Assembly (NCBI RefSeq): GCF_000720725.1
Contig: NZ_JOCQ01000040.1
Span: 62,001 to 126,000, forward strand
Source of the DNA: Streptomyces rimosus subsp. rimosus
GTDB taxonomy: Bacteria; Actinomycetota; Actinomycetes; Streptomycetales; Streptomycetaceae
Length of the DNA: 64,000 nucleotides
Direction of reading: 5' to 3'
Part shown: in pieces, positions 62,989-64,000 of the stretch
Layout of the letters: every line of letters starts with the position of its first letter
Numbering within the stretch: position 1 is the stretch's first letter
Position numbers and translations under genes: made by a program
Notes under the pieces: generated by a model
The model's input: the letters and a program-made list of their open reading frames with translations, nothing else
Database searches by the model: none
What the model was told of the DNA's origin: nothing

Positions 62989-63798
62989 TCAGTACGGCCA
63001 GATGGGCGGGTCCACGCAGAAGGCGCCGCCCAGGTGGGTGTGTTCGGGGTTGGCAGGGTCGAGTTCGCCCTGCGCGGCGATCAGTTCGGCGGCGTACGGC
63101 TCGGAGTCGTCCTGCGGCTCGTAGCCGAGCGAGCGGGCCGTGCTCAGGTCCCACCACAGCCGGGTGTTGGCGGAGGAGCCGTGGACGACGGTGTGGCCGA
63201 CGCCTTCGGCGGTGAGCGCGGCGTGCAGCAGGCGCGCGCCATCGGCCGGGCTCAGCCAGATCGAGAGCATGCGGACGGTGGTGGGCCGCGGGAAGCAGGA
63301 GCCGATGCGGACGGAGACCGTCTCGATGCCGTGCAGGTCCCAGTAGAGGGAGGCCAGGTCCTCGCCGAAGCCCTTGGAGAGGCCGTAGTACGTGTCGGGC
63401 CGGCGCGGGGTGTCCACCGGGATCGCGCCGGAGCCGTCGGCGGGGCGTGGGGTGAAACCGACGGCGTGGTTGGAGGAGGCGAACACGACGCGGCGGACGC
63501 CTTCCTCGCGCGCCGCTTCGTAGAGGTTGTAGGTGCCTTCGATGTTGCTGCGGAGGATCTTCTCGAAGGGGGCTTCGAGGGAGATGCCGGCGAGGTGGAC
63601 GATCGCGTCCACGCCGCGCACCGCCTCGCGGAGGGCTTCCTTGTCGGCCAGGTCGGCGGTGACGGCGTCGGGTTCGTCGTCGATGGTCCGCTGGTCGAGG
63701 AGGCGCAGCCGGTAGCCGTACGGGGGCAGCAGTTCGCGCATCAGGGTGCCGAGGCCGCCGGCGGCGCCGGTGAGCAGGACGGTGCGGGGGGCGGGCAT
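62989..63798 (-). CDS. NAD-dependent epimerase/dehydratase (uronate dehydrogenase-like)
   Basis: 269 residues from ATG 63798 behind GGAGGAAC. VLLTGAAGGLGTLMRELL is the Rossmann TGxxGxxG motif; VHLAGIS, NIEGTYNLYEAAREEGVRRVVFASSN and YYGLSKGFGE give the SYK catalytic set of extended SDR enzymes. Short length and the SNHAVGFTPR region resemble uronate dehydrogenases. Chromosomal housekeeping or sugar catabolism gene. Confidence 0.85.
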   Translation of the reverse strand: MPAPRTVLLTGAAGGLGTLMRELLPPYGYRLRLLDQRTIDDEPDAVTADLADKEALREAVRGVDAIVHLAGISLEAPFEKILRSNIEGTYNLYEAAREEGVRRVVFASSNHAVGFTPRPADGSGAIPVDTPRRPDTYYGLSKGFGEDLASLYWDLHGIETVSVRIGSCFPRPTTVRMLSIWLSPADGARLLHAALTAEGVGHTVVHGSSANTRLWWDLSTARSLGYEPQDDSEPYAAELIAAQGELDPANPEHTHLGGAFCVDPPIWPY

Positions 63799-64000
63799 GG
63801 CAGGTTCCTCCGGGCGGGCTCGGTCGTACGGCTTCATCCGCGGACGACGTTCAGGTAAGTGGACGATCGCCGTCACGGTAGGAAGGCGCGCCGGACCGGG
63901 TCAAGACGCTTGACGGGTCGGCCAAATCTGGTTGCTCCGAGGGGCATTCGGGGTCATCGGGGCCGTTTCGGGTCCTTGACCGGCCCAGGAGCGCTGCCCT
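63799..64000. other. Upstream region of the epimerase gene
   Basis: About 200 bp at the right edge without a supported gene. It holds the epimerase ribosome site and presumably its promoter; no clear boxes recognised. Confidence 0.4.

Overview
The window reads as Streptomyces DNA. GC is very high, GTG starts and 4-bp stop/start overlaps dominate, and there are WhiB, GntR/UTRA, DUF2637 and TerD relatives. About 60.5 kb is a temperate siphophage-type element. The last 3 kb is ordinary chromosome: a TerD-family gene, a GlsB/YeaQ membrane protein and an NAD-dependent epimerase, all on the minus strand. The left end of the element lies outside the window. I see no integrase, no tRNA and no attachment site, so integrated prophage versus phage-plasmid cannot be decided here.

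Layout. 1-14 kb (plus strand): a dense early operon with a MazG-like protein, two paralogous adenine-type methyltransferases, a C5 methyltransferase, PD-(D/E)xK nucleases, an HNH enzyme, an SSB-like protein, a primase/helicase followed by an iteron-like repeat field, a WhiB-HTH fusion and several Zn-ribbon proteins. 14-17 kb (minus strand): probable cargo, namely a secreted protein, a membrane protein and an APH-family kinase. 17-18.4 kb: a divergent control region with an antirepressor and an XRE regulator. 19-31.4 kb: a module typical of actinomycete integrative and conjugative elements (AICEs) and plasmids. It holds a GIY-YIG protein, a GntR/KorSA-type regulator, an excisionase-like HTH protein, small membrane proteins, a stand-alone FtsK gamma domain, an orphan PycTM-type membrane protein, a DUF2637 protein, a TraB/FtsK translocase and a second protein carrying the TraB-type DNA-binding domain. 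31.5-57.4 kb: phage morphogenesis and lysis, with minor structural proteins, HNH, a small primase-like protein, both terminase subunits, portal, MuF, scaffold, decoration, major capsid, neck, tail tube, frameshifted chaperones, tape measure, tail tip and fibres, amidase, exonuclease and holin. 57.5-60.9 kb: small accessory genes with RHH and XRE regulators and palindromic operators.

The most unusual feature is a complete phage particle module joined to a conjugation-type double-stranded DNA translocation module, together with three short-repeat arrays. One array (AGTGACAG core) follows the primase/helicase gene and looks like a replication origin. One (GTGAAC) is embedded in the DUF2637 gene in two different reading frames, which points to selection on the DNA. 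One (CGGAACAG) directly follows the TraB-like gene, where the clt/TRS transfer locus sits in Streptomyces plasmids. A stand-alone FtsK-gamma protein and a stand-alone TraB-type winged helix flank these arrays, suggesting a directional DNA recognition system carried by a phage.
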